In this document: piece by piece, positions 1 through 8,039 of the stretch
Position numbering within the stretch: the first letter of the stretch is position 1
Layout: every line of letters starts with the position of its first letter
Assembly: GCF_006346315.1 (NCBI RefSeq)
Contig: NZ_VDMR01000003.1
Location: forward strand, 310,001-374,000
Reading direction: 5' to 3'
DNA: 64,000 nucleotides
Source of the DNA: Nocardioides litoris
GTDB taxonomy: Bacteria; Actinomycetota; Actinomycetes; Propionibacteriales; Nocardioidaceae
Translations under genes and position numbers: made by a program
Notes under the pieces: generated by a model
The model's input: the letters and a program-made list of their open reading frames with translations, nothing else
Told to the model about the DNA's origin: nothing
The model's database searches: none

Positions 1-48
1 GGCGTAGAGCTCGTCGGCGACCTCGAGCAGGCTCGGCTCGTCGCTCAT
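1..48 (-). CDS. N-terminal fragment of an unidentified protein
   Basis: The first 16 codons of a minus-strand gene run off the left edge; the ATG is at 46-48 and the visible peptide starts MSDEPSLLEVADELYA. The acidic, amphipathic start resembles N-termini of actinobacterial hypothetical proteins, but too little is visible to assign a family. A TACGGT hexamer (minus strand, 67-72) could be its -10 box, giving a leader of about 12 nt. Confidence 0.5.
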   Translation of the reverse strand, partial: MSDEPSLLEVADELYA

Positions 49-252
49 CGGCCACCCACGGCGACGACCGTAGCCTGCCGAGCACCCGGGCGTCCCCGCA
101 GGTGATCGGGCGCCACCAGGACCTCGGGGACGGCCCGCCGAGCGCGGCCGGGCGCCTGCTCGTCCGGGAGCGCCGGGCCGAGCGAGCACCGTCGGCGCGC
201 GCTCGGGTGCCGTCGAGGTCCGGTTGACGGCGCCCGAGCGCAGCCGGCGACG

Positions 253-714
253 GTGGCCCTGGCGACGACGGCCCTGGCGACGACGGCCCTGGCGACGGCG
301 GCCCTGGCGACGGCGGCCCTGGGGACGACGGAGTCGGCCGCTGGCACCAGCCGCGCTCCGGGCCACCCTCGAGGTGCGCCCCCACGCCGACCACCTCGAG
401 GCCTCGACCAGCTGCCGCCGACCGCGCTGGTCGCACGCAGCACCCAGCACCACCACCGGATCGTCGCGGCGGCGGTCGAGGTCGAGCGGGCCGAGGAGGA
501 GCTGCGCGAGGCGGTCCGCGCCGCCTTCCGGGCGGGCGACTCGTGGCTGGTCGTCGGCCACGCCCTCGGGATCTCCCGGCAGGCGGCGCACCAGCGGTTC
601 GGCGCGTCGAGCGGGCCGGCCCTGCCCTGTCGGCGGCCGCCGTCGAGCCGCGACCCCGGCCCGCCGGGGCGCGACGACGGTCAGTCCTCGTCGAGGCCGC
701 GCTCGATGGCGTAG
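253..714 (+). CDS. Small helix-turn-helix protein with a repeat-encoded N-terminus
   Basis: The C-terminal half has a short amphipathic helix rich in Glu and Arg (about residues 75-95) and then a helix-turn-helix ending in ALGISRQAAHQRFG. That pattern matches small actinobacterial HTH proteins related to sigma-70 region 4. The first 26 residues come from five copies of a 15-bp repeat (ALATT/ALATA) and look low-complexity. The GTG at 253 is only the longest usable start; translation could begin downstream. The 3' end overlaps the convergent response regulator gene by 34 bp. Its targets cannot be read from sequence. The HTH is fairly clear; the gene limits are not. Confidence 0.45.
   Translation: MALATTALATTALATAALATAALGTTESAAGTSRAPGHPRGAPPRRPPRGLDQLPPTALVARSTQHHHRIVAAAVEVERAEEELREAVRAAFRAGDSWLVVGHALGISRQAAHQRFGASSGPALPCRRPPSSRDPGPPGRDDGQSSSRPRSMA
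256..330 (+). repeat. Five tandem copies of a 15-bp repeat
   Basis: The unit GCCCTGGCGACGACG occurs five times end to end with one or two substitutions in later copies. The 15-bp period keeps the frame and would encode ALATT/ALATA pentapeptides. It lies at the 5' end of the HTH gene, so copy-number change would lengthen or shorten its N-terminus. Confidence 0.85.
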
Positions 715-1367
715 CGGGTCAGCTCGACCCGGTTGTGCATCTGCAGCTTGCGCAGGGTGTTCTGCACGTGGTTCTGCACCGTGCGGTGGGAGAGCACGAG
801 CCGCTCGGCGATCTGCTTGTAGGACATCCCCTTGGCGACCATCTTGAGCACCTCGGTCTCGCGCTCGGTGAGCTCGGGGTGGTCGTCGTCCCCGGTCGCC
901 GGTCCCGCGGTCGCCGGGTCGGACAGGCGGCGGAACTCGCCCAGCACCAGGCCCGCCAGGCCCGGGGTGAAGACGGAGTCGCCGCGCGCGACCCGGCGTA
1001 CGGCGTCGAGCAGCTCGGCGCGGGAGGCGGACTTGACGAGGTAGCCGGTGGCGCCGGCCTTGACGGCCTCGAGCACGTCGTCCTGCTCGCCCGAGGCGGA
1101 CAGGATCAGCACCCGGGCGCCGGGGTCGGTGCGCAGGACCTGCTGGGTGACCTCGACGCCGTTGGGGCCGGGGATCTGCAGGTCGAGCACCACCACCTGC
1201 GGCCGGGCGGCCGGGAAGCGGGCCAGCGCCTGGTGGCCGTCGGCGGCCACGGCCACCACGTCGAGGCCGGCGGCCTGGAGGTCGCGCTCGACGGCGTCGC
1301 GCCACATCGGGTGGTCGTCGACGACCATCACCCGGATCGGGGTCTCCTGCTCACCGGCCTCGCTCAC
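681..1367 (-). CDS. NarL/FixJ-family response regulator
   Basis: A 228-residue two-domain regulator. The receiver domain (about 10-125) shows VVDDHP acidic residues, the phospho-acceptor Asp at about 62 (VVVLDLQIPG) and the KS switch lysine in LVKSAS. A LuxR-type HTH occupies about 164-225 (LTERETEVLKMVAKGMSYKQ and the recognition helix SHRTVQNHVQ). The likely partner is the histidine kinase at 1984-3081 on the same strand. The GTG start at 1367 is supported by a TAGGGT box 6 nt upstream, so the message may be leaderless and made separately from the kinase transcript. Target genes are unknown. Confidence 0.93.
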   Translation of the reverse strand: MSEAGEQETPIRVMVVDDHPMWRDAVERDLQAAGLDVVAVAADGHQALARFPAARPQVVVLDLQIPGPNGVEVTQQVLRTDPGARVLILSASGEQDDVLEAVKAGATGYLVKSASRAELLDAVRRVARGDSVFTPGLAGLVLGEFRRLSDPATAGPATGDDDHPELTERETEVLKMVAKGMSYKQIAERLVLSHRTVQNHVQNTLRKLQMHNRVELTRYAIERGLDED

Positions 1368-1373
1368 GCCGTG

Positions 1374-1379
1374 ACCCTA
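1374..1379 (-). promoter_or_regulatory. -10 box of a leaderless promoter for the response regulator
   Basis: TAGGGT on the minus strand lies exactly 6 nt before the GTG at 1367 and there is no Shine-Dalgarno sequence. This is the actinobacterial leaderless arrangement, in which transcription begins at the start codon. Confidence 0.6.
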
Positions 1380-1459
1380 GGGCATGGCTCGTCGCCCGGA
1401 GGGCGCCGCCGGCGCCGCCCTGACGACGCCGGCATCCACCCCGAGCGAGGAGTCGTGCC

Positions 1460-1987
1460 CTAGTCGGAGGAGGCGTGGGGCAGGCGGAGGTATCTGCCGC
1501 GGCGGTGCAGCAGCGGGTCGGCGTCGTCACCCAGGGCGACCTCCACGACCGGGCAGGTCAGCAGCACCGACCAGCCGACCTCGACGGCCGACTCGACCTC
1601 GACCGCCGCCCAGGTCGCGCCGTCGGCCAGCCGGGGACCGTGGGCCGAATCCTCGAACGGCGCCAGCCGGAACGGCCCGCCGGGCGCCGGGGCGAGGCCG
1701 GCGAAGGCGTCCGCGAGCGCCCGGTGCCGCCAGCCGAGCAGGTGCACCACGGCCCGGCCGGTGCGCTCGGCGGCCTCGGCCAGGTCGGAGTCCGGGTCGA
1801 GCAGCACGAGGAGGCGGGCGGGCTCGCCGTGGGCCAGCATCGTCGAGGTCACGGTCAGCCCGGCCCGCGACCGGGGTGCCTCGCCCTCGCCCGCGGTCCA
1901 GAGGGTGACCGTCCCCCCGAGCCGGCCGCGCAGCCGGCGCACGGGGTCGTCGTCGGTGGGGAACGGGTGGCTGTCGTGGATGGTCAC
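1460..1987 (-). CDS. Flavin-reductase-like (FMN-binding split-barrel) protein
   Basis: A 175-residue protein resembling the FMN-binding flavin reductase family, with a GLTVTSTMLAHGEPARLLVL core and a C-terminal LLHRRGRYLRLP tail like the HHxGRY ends of this family. Such proteins bind FMN and pass electrons from NAD(P)H to flavin. The GTG start at 1987 overlaps the kinase stop codon as GTGA, so the two are translationally coupled; a flavin protein coupled to a sensor kinase suggests a redox-sensing accessory role, which is inference. The substrate cannot be assigned. Family assignment is moderately secure. Confidence 0.75.
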   Translation of the reverse strand: MTIHDSHPFPTDDDPVRRLRGRLGGTVTLWTAGEGEAPRSRAGLTVTSTMLAHGEPARLLVLLDPDSDLAEAAERTGRAVVHLLGWRHRALADAFAGLAPAPGGPFRLAPFEDSAHGPRLADGATWAAVEVESAVEVGWSVLLTCPVVEVALGDDADPLLHRRGRYLRLPHASSD

Positions 1988-3081
1988 CGGGTGCTCCGTT
2001 CGCGCACCCGGGGCACCGTGAGCTCCCACTCGGTGCCACAGGACCCGGTGGACAGGGTCACGGTGCCGCCGAGGTCCTCGACCCGGCCGCGGATGGACTG
2101 GGCGACGCCGAGGCGGCCCTCGGCCTCGGCCTGCTCGAGACGACCGGTCGGGATGCCAGGCCCCTCGTCGCGCACGGACACCTCGACCCGGTCGGGGAAC
2201 GCCTCGAGCAGCACCCAGGCCGGCGCCCCCTCCCCGACGTGGCGGGCGACGTTGTCGAGGCAGGCGCCCACGACCGCCACGACCTCCTCGCCGATCTCGG
2301 CCGGGACGTCGACACTGCCGCCCGGCACCGCGACGTCGACGCCTGCCCGGACCCGCAGGCGGGCGAGCGCGTCGGCGAGGTCGAGGGTGCCGGCGACGGC
2401 TCCGGTCCCGAACCGGTCGTCCCGGACGGCGTCCTGGGCCCGGATGAGGGTGCGCAGCCGCCTCTCCTGCTCTCCGGCCAGCCGACCGAGCTCGGCCGCG
2501 TCGCCCCCCAGCTCGGTCCCACGGCGCTGCACGAGCGCGAGGACCTGCAGCACGCCGTCGTGCACCACCCGGGCCAGGCGGGCCCGCTCCGCGGCGGCCG
2601 CGGCGGACCGCTGGGCGTCGTCGCGGGCCACGGCCATCTCCTGCAGGGACCCGCACAGGAAGCCGACGATGGGACCGCCGATGAGCAGCAGGTAGACGTT
2701 GCCGTAGTTGGTCATCGTGAGGTCAGCACGCAGCAGCAGGTCGGTGACCCCGATGACCAGCGCCGCCCCGAGCCCGCCCCACAACCGGAACCGGATCGCC
2801 CAGGCCAGCAGGGCCGACATCACCCAGAACCCCGGGATCGTCGCGTCGAAGTCGGCGCCCTTCACCAGCGGCGTCACGGCCAGGGCCCCCAGCGCGACCG
2901 CGCCGTCGGCGACCAGCCAGCCCACCGAGCGGCGCACGGCGTCGGCGTACACCCAGCTGACGACGAGGCTCCAGACCGTGATCGCCGCCACCACCGCGAC
3001 GCCGCCCCAGGGGTGGACCAGCTCGTCGCGCCGGTAGACGTTGATGCCGATCGCGTTGACCAGCGTGATGGCCCGCAGCAC
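1984..3081 (-). CDS. MacS-like membrane sensor histidine kinase
   Basis: A sensor kinase with four or five hydrophobic helices in the N-terminal half, a dimerisation helix with the phospho-acceptor His in RLARVVHDGVLQVL, and a C-terminal HATPase with N-box (CLDNVARHV) and G-box (VRDEGPGIP). It resembles MacS-type kinases paired with NarL-type regulators, here the gene at 681-1367. The GTG at 3081 is the first ordinary start, but the reading frame and the family-like sequence AVEDRLFRALAVLR continue upstream to CTG codons at 3117 and 3153. The latter would overlap the acyltransferase stop as CTGA, so the true start may be a rare CTG. The stop overlaps the next gene as GTGA. Confidence 0.85.
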   Translation of the reverse strand: MLRAITLVNAIGINVYRRDELVHPWGGVAVVAAITVWSLVVSWVYADAVRRSVGWLVADGAVALGALAVTPLVKGADFDATIPGFWVMSALLAWAIRFRLWGGLGAALVIGVTDLLLRADLTMTNYGNVYLLLIGGPIVGFLCGSLQEMAVARDDAQRSAAAAAERARLARVVHDGVLQVLALVQRRGTELGGDAAELGRLAGEQERRLRTLIRAQDAVRDDRFGTGAVAGTLDLADALARLRVRAGVDVAVPGGSVDVPAEIGEEVVAVVGACLDNVARHVGEGAPAWVLLEAFPDRVEVSVRDEGPGIPTGRLEQAEAEGRLGVAQSIRGRVEDLGGTVTLSTGSCGTEWELTVPRVRERSTR

Positions 3082-3149
3082 CGCCAGGGCCCGGAAGAGC
3101 CGGTCCTCGACGGCCAGCGCCGCCCGGACCCCGCCTGCCCCGTAGCGGC

Positions 3150-3926
3150 TCAGGACGCCTTCTTCTGCTCGCCCGCCGACTCGGCCTTGGCCGCGGCCTC
3201 GGCGCTCTTGGACTCCGCCTTGGCTTGGCCGGCGTACTTGTCGACGTACTCCTGGCCGGAGAGCCGCATGATCTCGTACATGATCTCGTCGGTGATCGAG
3301 CGCAGGATGTAGCGGTCGTTCTCCATGCCCTCGTAGCGGGAGAAGTCGAGCGGGCGGCCGAACCGGACCACGGGCCGGGTGAAGGAGCCGAACGTCTTGC
3401 CCGGGGGCGCCACCACGTCGGTGCCGATGACCGCGCAGGGCACGACCGGGACGCCGGTCTCGAGGGCCAGCCGTGCGACCCCGGTCTTGCCGCGGTAGAG
3501 GCGACCGTCGTGGGAGCGGGTGCCCTCGGGGTAGATGCCGAACAGGTGGCCCTCGCCGAGCACCCGCTTGGCCGACAGCAGTGCGCCCGCCGCGGCGTCG
3601 GCACCGGAGCGGTCGATGGGCACCTGGCCGGCGCCGGAGAAGAACTGCTTCTGCAGCCAGCCCTTGATGCCGGGACTGGTGAAGTACTCCGCCTTGGCCA
3701 CGAACGTCACCCGTCGCGGGATGGTGAGCGGCATGAACAGCCAGTCGGCGTAGGAGAGGTGGTTGCAGGCCAGGATCGCCGGCCCCTCGTCGGGCACGTG
3801 CTCCACGCCCTCGGCCTGGGGCCGGAACACCAACCTCAGCACCGGCCCGAGCGCGACCAGCTTGAGGAACCAGTAGAACAACGCACGCACCTCTCGAGAC
3901 CGTTCGCCCACCCGAACGACGCCCAC
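3150..3926 (-). CDS. PlsC-type 1-acylglycerol-3-phosphate O-acyltransferase
   Basis: A 258-residue membrane-associated acyltransferase. It carries the NHX4D catalytic motif (NHLSYAD, residues 55-61) and the glycerol-phosphate-binding motif YPEGTRS (132-138). A hydrophobic segment at about 16-35 would anchor it to the membrane. It probably acylates lysophosphatidic acid in phospholipid synthesis, though this family also includes other acyl acceptors. The C-terminus is an Ala/Lys/Glu-rich tail. GTG at 3926 gives the longest form; a GTG at 3890 (VRALFYWFLK) is an alternative start. A TAGTCT box at 3939-3944 could drive it. Confidence 0.9.
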   Translation of the reverse strand: MGVVRVGERSREVRALFYWFLKLVALGPVLRLVFRPQAEGVEHVPDEGPAILACNHLSYADWLFMPLTIPRRVTFVAKAEYFTSPGIKGWLQKQFFSGAGQVPIDRSGADAAAGALLSAKRVLGEGHLFGIYPEGTRSHDGRLYRGKTGVARLALETGVPVVPCAVIGTDVVAPPGKTFGSFTRPVVRFGRPLDFSRYEGMENDRYILRSITDEIMYEIMRLSGQEYVDKYAGQAKAESKSAEAAAKAESAGEQKKAS

Positions 3927-3941
3927 CCGGACGAGCAGAGA

Positions 3942-4706
3942 CTAGACCCTCCCGGTGACACCCGACGCGAACGTGCGGGCCACGGCGTACCCGAGCCGCT
4001 CGTAGAGCCGGACGGCGACCGGGTTGTCGGTCCAGACGCCGAGCGTGCACAGGCCGGGTCCGACCGCGAGCGCCCGCCGGGTCAGCTCGGTGGTCACCGC
4101 CGCCCCGAGCCCCTGCCCGCGGTGCCCGGGGAGCGTGGTGATGCCGCTGAGCACGCCGCTGCCGCTGGGGTGGCGCACCAGCGCCCCGACCGCGGCGACG
4201 TCACCGTCGACCCGCGCCCCGAGCCACTGCTCGACCACCCGGCCCCCGCCGGGGCGGGCGAAGGAGTCGGGGTTGGCGACGTCGAGGACAGCCGAGACCT
4301 CGTCATCGCCGACCGGCCCGACCTCGACCACGGCGGGGGCGTCGGGGAGGACGGGCACGGCCCGTGTGGTCATCCAGTGCCAGTCCCGCGCGGTGGCGGG
4401 CCGCCACGCGGCCGGCAGGGCGTCGTGCGCCGGGGCGTCGACGACGGTGCGCCAGGGCGGACCGACCAGCGCGTCGACCCGGGCCGCGAGCGGCCCGAGG
4501 GCAGCACCCGGGCCGAGGGCCAGCACGGCCTCGACGCCGTCGGGGGCGCCCCGCCAGCCGACGGTGTGCCGGACGACCACGGCCGGCCCGTCGACCCACG
4601 CCCGCACCAGGCGCCGGTGGTCGAGCTGGTGGTGCACCACCGGGTCCTCGCTCGCCGCCAGCAGCCCCGCCACGTCCACCTCGCGCACCTCGTCATCGTG
4701 CCCCAC
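3942..4706 (-). CDS. GNAT-family N-acetyltransferase
   Basis: A 254-residue protein whose C-terminal part (about 135-250) is a GNAT domain. The acetyl-CoA pyrophosphate loop is HRGQGLG, and the last strand and helix read LGVWTDNPVAVRLYERLGY. The N-terminal half looks like a degenerate second domain, common in actinobacterial tandem GNATs. The acceptor substrate is unknown. The GTG at 4706 is the first of several possible starts (others are 9 to 30 nt downstream). It is divergent from the hydrolase gene with only about 24 bp between the starts. Confidence 0.85.
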   Translation of the reverse strand: MGHDDEVREVDVAGLLAASEDPVVHHQLDHRRLVRAWVDGPAVVVRHTVGWRGAPDGVEAVLALGPGAALGPLAARVDALVGPPWRTVVDAPAHDALPAAWRPATARDWHWMTTRAVPVLPDAPAVVEVGPVGDDEVSAVLDVANPDSFARPGGGRVVEQWLGARVDGDVAAVGALVRHPSGSGVLSGITTLPGHRGQGLGAAVTTELTRRALAVGPGLCTLGVWTDNPVAVRLYERLGYAVARTFASGVTGRV

Positions 4707-4717
4707 CCGCGTCCGTG

Positions 4718-4723
4718 CATGAT
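4718..4723 (+). promoter_or_regulatory. -10-like box for the hydrolase gene
   Basis: CATGAT lies 7 nt before the GTG at 4731. The same 13-nt string CATGATCGGCGCC precedes the GNAT start at 61058, which supports a leaderless start rather than use of the in-frame ATG inside the box (4719). Confidence 0.4.
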
Positions 4724-4730
4724 CGGCGCC

Positions 4731-5498
4731 GTGACGACCACCCCGAACGCCGAGCCCCTGTGGGTCGAGGCCCGCCCCGAGCTGACCGGCGGGCGCCGGG
4801 TCGGCGTGCTGCTCAGCCACGGCTTCACCGGCTCCCCCGCCTCGGTGCGCCCCTGGGGCCAGCACCTGGCCGCGCTCGGGTACGGCATCGGCGTACCGCT
4901 GCTGCCGGGGCACGCGACGACCTGGCAGGACCTCAACACCCACCGCTGGTCGGACTGGTGTGCCGAGGTCACCCGCGCCTTCGAGCGGCTGGTCGCCGAG
5001 CACGACGCCGTCGTGGTCGGGGGGCTCTCGATGGGCGGCGCCCTGGCGCTGCGGCTCGCCGCCGACCACCCCGACCAGGTGCGTGGCGTCGCCCTGGTCA
5101 ACCCCGCGCTCGCCACCCGGCGCCTCGACGTCAAGCTGCTGCCGGTGCTCAAGCACGTCGTGCCGTCCTTCCCCGGGATCGCCGACGACATCAAGAAGCC
5201 GGGGGTCACCGAGGGTGGCTACACCCGCACCCCGCTCAAGGCGATCCACTCGTTCATGCAGGCCTGGCCGGCGCTGGTCGGCGACCTGGGGTCGGTGTCC
5301 GCCCCGGTGCTGCTCATGCGCTCGACCGAGGACCACGTGGTCGACGACTCGACCCGCACGATCCTGCTCGAGGGCCTCGGCTCCGGCGACGTCGAGGACG
5401 TCGCGCTCGAGCACAGCTACCACGTCGCGACGCTCGACCACGACGCCCCGGCCATCTTCGAGCGCACCGCGGCTTTCGTGGCCCGGGTGACCACGTAA
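4731..5498 (+). CDS. Alpha/beta hydrolase of the esterase / monoacylglycerol lipase type
   Basis: A 255-residue single-domain hydrolase. The oxyanion region is LLSHGFTGSP, the nucleophile elbow is GLSMGG with Ser at about 100, and Asp at about 201 (RSTEDHVV) and His at about 231 (YHVATLD) complete the triad. Size and motifs match bacterial Est30-like carboxylesterases and monoacylglycerol lipases that cleave short or mono-acyl esters in the cytoplasm. An ATG 12 nt upstream (4719) is in frame but lies inside the presumed -10 box. The TAA stop overlaps the promoter of the next gene. Confidence 0.9.
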   Translation: MTTTPNAEPLWVEARPELTGGRRVGVLLSHGFTGSPASVRPWGQHLAALGYGIGVPLLPGHATTWQDLNTHRWSDWCAEVTRAFERLVAEHDAVVVGGLSMGGALALRLAADHPDQVRGVALVNPALATRRLDVKLLPVLKHVVPSFPGIADDIKKPGVTEGGYTRTPLKAIHSFMQAWPALVGDLGSVSAPVLLMRSTEDHVVDDSTRTILLEGLGSGDVEDVALEHSYHVATLDHDAPAIFERTAAFVARVTT

Positions 5499-5501
5499 CC
5501 T
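5496..5501 (+). promoter_or_regulatory. -10 box of a leaderless promoter
   Basis: TAACCT, which includes the hydrolase stop codon, sits 7 nt before the GTG at 5509. No ribosome-binding site is visible. Confidence 0.5.
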
Positions 5502-5508
5502 CGGAGTC

Positions 5509-5949
5509 GTGCCCACGGACGACGACGACGCCTGGCGCGCGATCGTCGACAACTACGGCGAGCGCGCCGAGCTCGACCCCGAGGACGGCCCCGAGGACGG
5601 TCCCGACGCCCGGCTGCGCGACGCGGCCGCGCCGCGCCCCCGCGAGTCCCCGGCGCCGACCGTGTCGGCGTCCTGGGACGACGCCTACCCCGACAGCGAC
5701 TGGACCTCCGACCGGTTCGTGCCTCCCCCGCCGCCGCCCGTGCCGCGCACGACCCCGGTGCGCACCGTGGCCTGGGCCGGTGTGCTCGGCTCGCCGCTGG
5801 CGCTGCTGGCGTGCCTGCTGCTCCAGGTGCCGTTGCCCGAGCTGCTGATCGCGGTGCTCGTGGCCGGCTTCGTGGGCGGGTTCCTCTACCTCGTCCTCAC
5901 CATGGACCGCGAGCCCCGCGACCCCGACGACGACGGAGCGGTGCTCTGA
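5509..5949 (+). CDS. Small two-helix membrane protein with an acidic N-terminus
   Basis: A 146-residue protein with no recognised catalytic domain. Residues 1-75 are acidic and Pro-rich (including a PPPPPPVP run) and probably disordered. Two hydrophobic helices follow at about 85-135 (LGSPLALLACLLL and LLIAVLVAGFVGGFLYLVL), then a short acidic tail. The layout is that of a small cytoplasm-facing membrane protein of the kind common in actinobacteria. Its last 53 bp overlap the 3' end of the ROK kinase gene on the other strand. Function unknown. Confidence 0.75.
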   Translation: MPTDDDDAWRAIVDNYGERAELDPEDGPEDGPDARLRDAAAPRPRESPAPTVSASWDDAYPDSDWTSDRFVPPPPPPVPRTTPVRTVAWAGVLGSPLALLACLLLQVPLPELLIAVLVAGFVGGFLYLVLTMDREPRDPDDDGAVL

Positions 5950-6979
5950 CGCCGGTGCGGTAGTCGCCGGCGGCGGCCCCCGGGCGCGGGCGCACCACGC
6001 CCTGGGCGGTCAGCGCGGCCCGCGCCGAGCCCGACCAGCGGGCGGCCCGGGCCAGCAGGGCCGCGCCCACCAGGCCGGCCTCGGGGCCCAGCCGAGCGGG
6101 CACCAACCGCGGCGGCGTGCGGTGGCCGGCCCCGACGACGGACCTCTCGAGCACCGCCCGGGCCGGCGCGAGCAACCGGTCGCCCGCGGCCGAGACGCCC
6201 CCGCCGATGACGACCACCTCCGGGTCGAGGGCCGAGGTCAGGGCTCCGACCCCGATCCCCAGCCACTCCCCGACCGAGGCGTAGGCCTGCCGGGCGACGA
6301 GGTCGCCCTCCTCGGCGGCCGCGGTCACCATCGGGCCGGTCAGGCGTTCGGGTCGGCCCTCGCACATCTGGGTCAGCACCGTGGGCTCGGACTCCAGCCG
6401 GGCACGGGCCAGGCGCACCAGCGCGTTGCCGGAGCAGTACTGCTCCCAGCAGCCCTGCAGGCCGCACTCGCAGGCCCGGCCGTCGGGGACCAGCCGCATG
6501 TGGCCGAACTCCCCGGCCATGCCCTGCACCCCGCGCACGACCTCGCCGCCGAGGACGTAGGCGCCCCCGATGCCGGTGCCCAGCGTCACCACGAGCGCCG
6601 AGGTCGCGCCGCGCGCAGCGCCGTACGCCGACTCGGCGACCGCGGCGCAGTTGGCGTCGTTGTCGAGGGCGACGGGGGCGGCCCAGCGTCGGCTCAGCCG
6701 GTCGCGGACCTTGTCGCCGACCCAGGGCAGGTGCGGTGCGAACATCACCCGCTCGCCGGTCGCGTCGACGAAGCCGGCGGCGGCGAGGCCGACGCCGGCG
6801 ATGCGACGCCCACCGGCGACCTCCATCACGGCCTCGGTGAGCGCGTCCTCGACGAGCTCGATGCTGACCCGGCGGCCGGGGGTCTGCCGCCGGGCGGTGC
6901 GCAGCACGGTGCCGGCGCGGGTCACCTCGCCGGCGAGGACCTTGGTCCCGCCGACGTCGACGCCGACGTAGAGCACCAT
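5897..6979 (-). CDS. ROK-family sugar kinase with an extended C-terminus
   Basis: A 360-residue ROK kinase (glucokinase/N-acetylsugar kinase type). The ATP motif DVGGTK lies at residues 8-13. The catalytic DND is in LDNDANCAA, LGTGIGGA follows, and the zinc cluster reads CECGLQGCWE. It would phosphorylate glucose or a related sugar with ATP in the cytoplasm. About 40 Arg- and Gly-rich residues follow the usual family end (GAALLARAARW) and read into the convergent gene by 53 bp, suggesting loss of the ancestral stop. It follows a second ROK gene by 13 bp, apparently an old tandem duplication. Confidence 0.92.
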   Translation of the reverse strand: MVLYVGVDVGGTKVLAGEVTRAGTVLRTARRQTPGRRVSIELVEDALTEAVMEVAGGRRIAGVGLAAAGFVDATGERVMFAPHLPWVGDKVRDRLSRRWAAPVALDNDANCAAVAESAYGAARGATSALVVTLGTGIGGAYVLGGEVVRGVQGMAGEFGHMRLVPDGRACECGLQGCWEQYCSGNALVRLARARLESEPTVLTQMCEGRPERLTGPMVTAAAEEGDLVARQAYASVGEWLGIGVGALTSALDPEVVVIGGGVSAAGDRLLAPARAVLERSVVGAGHRTPPRLVPARLGPEAGLVGAALLARAARWSGSARAALTAQGVVRPRPGAAAGDYRTGVRAPLRRRRGRGARGPW

Positions 6980-6992
6980 GGCGCGCCGGACC

Positions 6993-8039
6993 TCAGCGTC
7001 GGGCCAGGTCGGCGGCGCCGATGACGCCGGCGCGGTTGCCCAGCGAGGCTGCGACGATGGTGGGCACCGGTCGGTGGCCGCGGCCGGCGAGCTGCTGGGT
7101 GAAGGCGTCGCGGACCGGCTCGAGCAGCAGCTCGCCGGCCTCGCTCACCCCACCGCCGACGACGACCGAGCCGGGGTCGAGGACGGCCGCGAGGGACGCG
7201 ATCGCCTCGCCCAGCCAGGTGCCGACCTCGGCGACCTGGGCCACCGCGAAGGCGTCACCCTCGGCGGCCGCGGCGGTGATCATCGGGCCGTCGATGCGGG
7301 CCGGGTCGCCGCCCGCGCGCTCGAGCAGGTCGGCCGCGGCCGGGGTGACGGCGAGGGCGCGGGTCTCGCGGACGAGCGCGGTGCCGCTGGCGTACTGCTC
7401 GAGGCAGCCGTGGTTGCCGCAGCCGCAGATCCGGCCGCCCGGCACCACGCGCAGGTGTCCGATCTCGGCCGCGGCCCCGAAGCCGCCCCGGAACAGAGCG
7501 CCGTTGCTGACGATGCCGCCGCCGACGCCGGTGCCGATGGTCACCATGAGCATGTCGTGGGCCTCGGAGGCGGCGCCGAAGACGAACTCGCCCCAGGCCG
7601 CGGCGTTGGCGTCGTTCTCGACGACGACCGGCAGGTGCACGCGGGCCTCGACCTCGCTGCGGAGGTCCTCGTCGCGCCAGGCGATGTTGGGGGCGAACAT
7701 GACGGTCGAGCGGGCCGCGTCGACGTAGCCCGCCGCCCCGATGCCGACGCCGACGAGCTCGTGGCGGCCGGCGAGCTCGAGGATGAGGCCGGCGATCGCG
7801 TCCTCGACCGCGTCGGCGCTGTCGGCCGGCGAGACCACCCGGTGCTCGTCGACCACGTGCCCCTCGGGGTCGACGACCGCGCCGGCGATCTTGGTGCCGC
7901 CGACGTCGATGCCGCAGGTCAGGCCGGTGGCGAGCACCGCCGGGTCGCGCGGCAGGAAGCCCGCGACCGGGCGGGCCGCGCCCGAGGAGTCGATGGGGGT
8001 GTCCACCGGGGTGCCGGTGGTGGGGCTCGGGGGGATCAT
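6993..8039 (-). CDS. ROK-family glucokinase
   Basis: A 348-residue ROK kinase with GIDVGGTKIAGAV, VENDANAAAWGE, IGTGVGGG and the zinc-binding run CGCGNHGCLEQY. It has a 38-residue Pro- and Thr-rich N-terminal extension before the kinase fold. It is probably glucokinase for glycolysis and carbon signalling; from memory, streptomycetes keep a glkA-type ROK gene beside similar SRPBCC and ArsA-like genes. The ATG at 8039 overlaps the stop of the upstream gene as ATGA, so it is translated as part of that operon. Confidence 0.93.
   Translation of the reverse strand: MIPPSPTTGTPVDTPIDSSGAARPVAGFLPRDPAVLATGLTCGIDVGGTKIAGAVVDPEGHVVDEHRVVSPADSADAVEDAIAGLILELAGRHELVGVGIGAAGYVDAARSTVMFAPNIAWRDEDLRSEVEARVHLPVVVENDANAAAWGEFVFGAASEAHDMLMVTIGTGVGGGIVSNGALFRGGFGAAAEIGHLRVVPGGRICGCGNHGCLEQYASGTALVRETRALAVTPAAADLLERAGGDPARIDGPMITAAAAEGDAFAVAQVAEVGTWLGEAIASLAAVLDPGSVVVGGGVSEAGELLLEPVRDAFTQQLAGRGHRPVPTIVAASLGNRAGVIGAADLARR

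Noticed and set aside
45..443. A 132-codon minus-strand frame with AVARA repeats
   Set aside because: The repeats are the antisense reading of the 15-bp repeat, and the rest is low-complexity Arg/Ala. The short gene with its ATG at 46-48 is in another frame.
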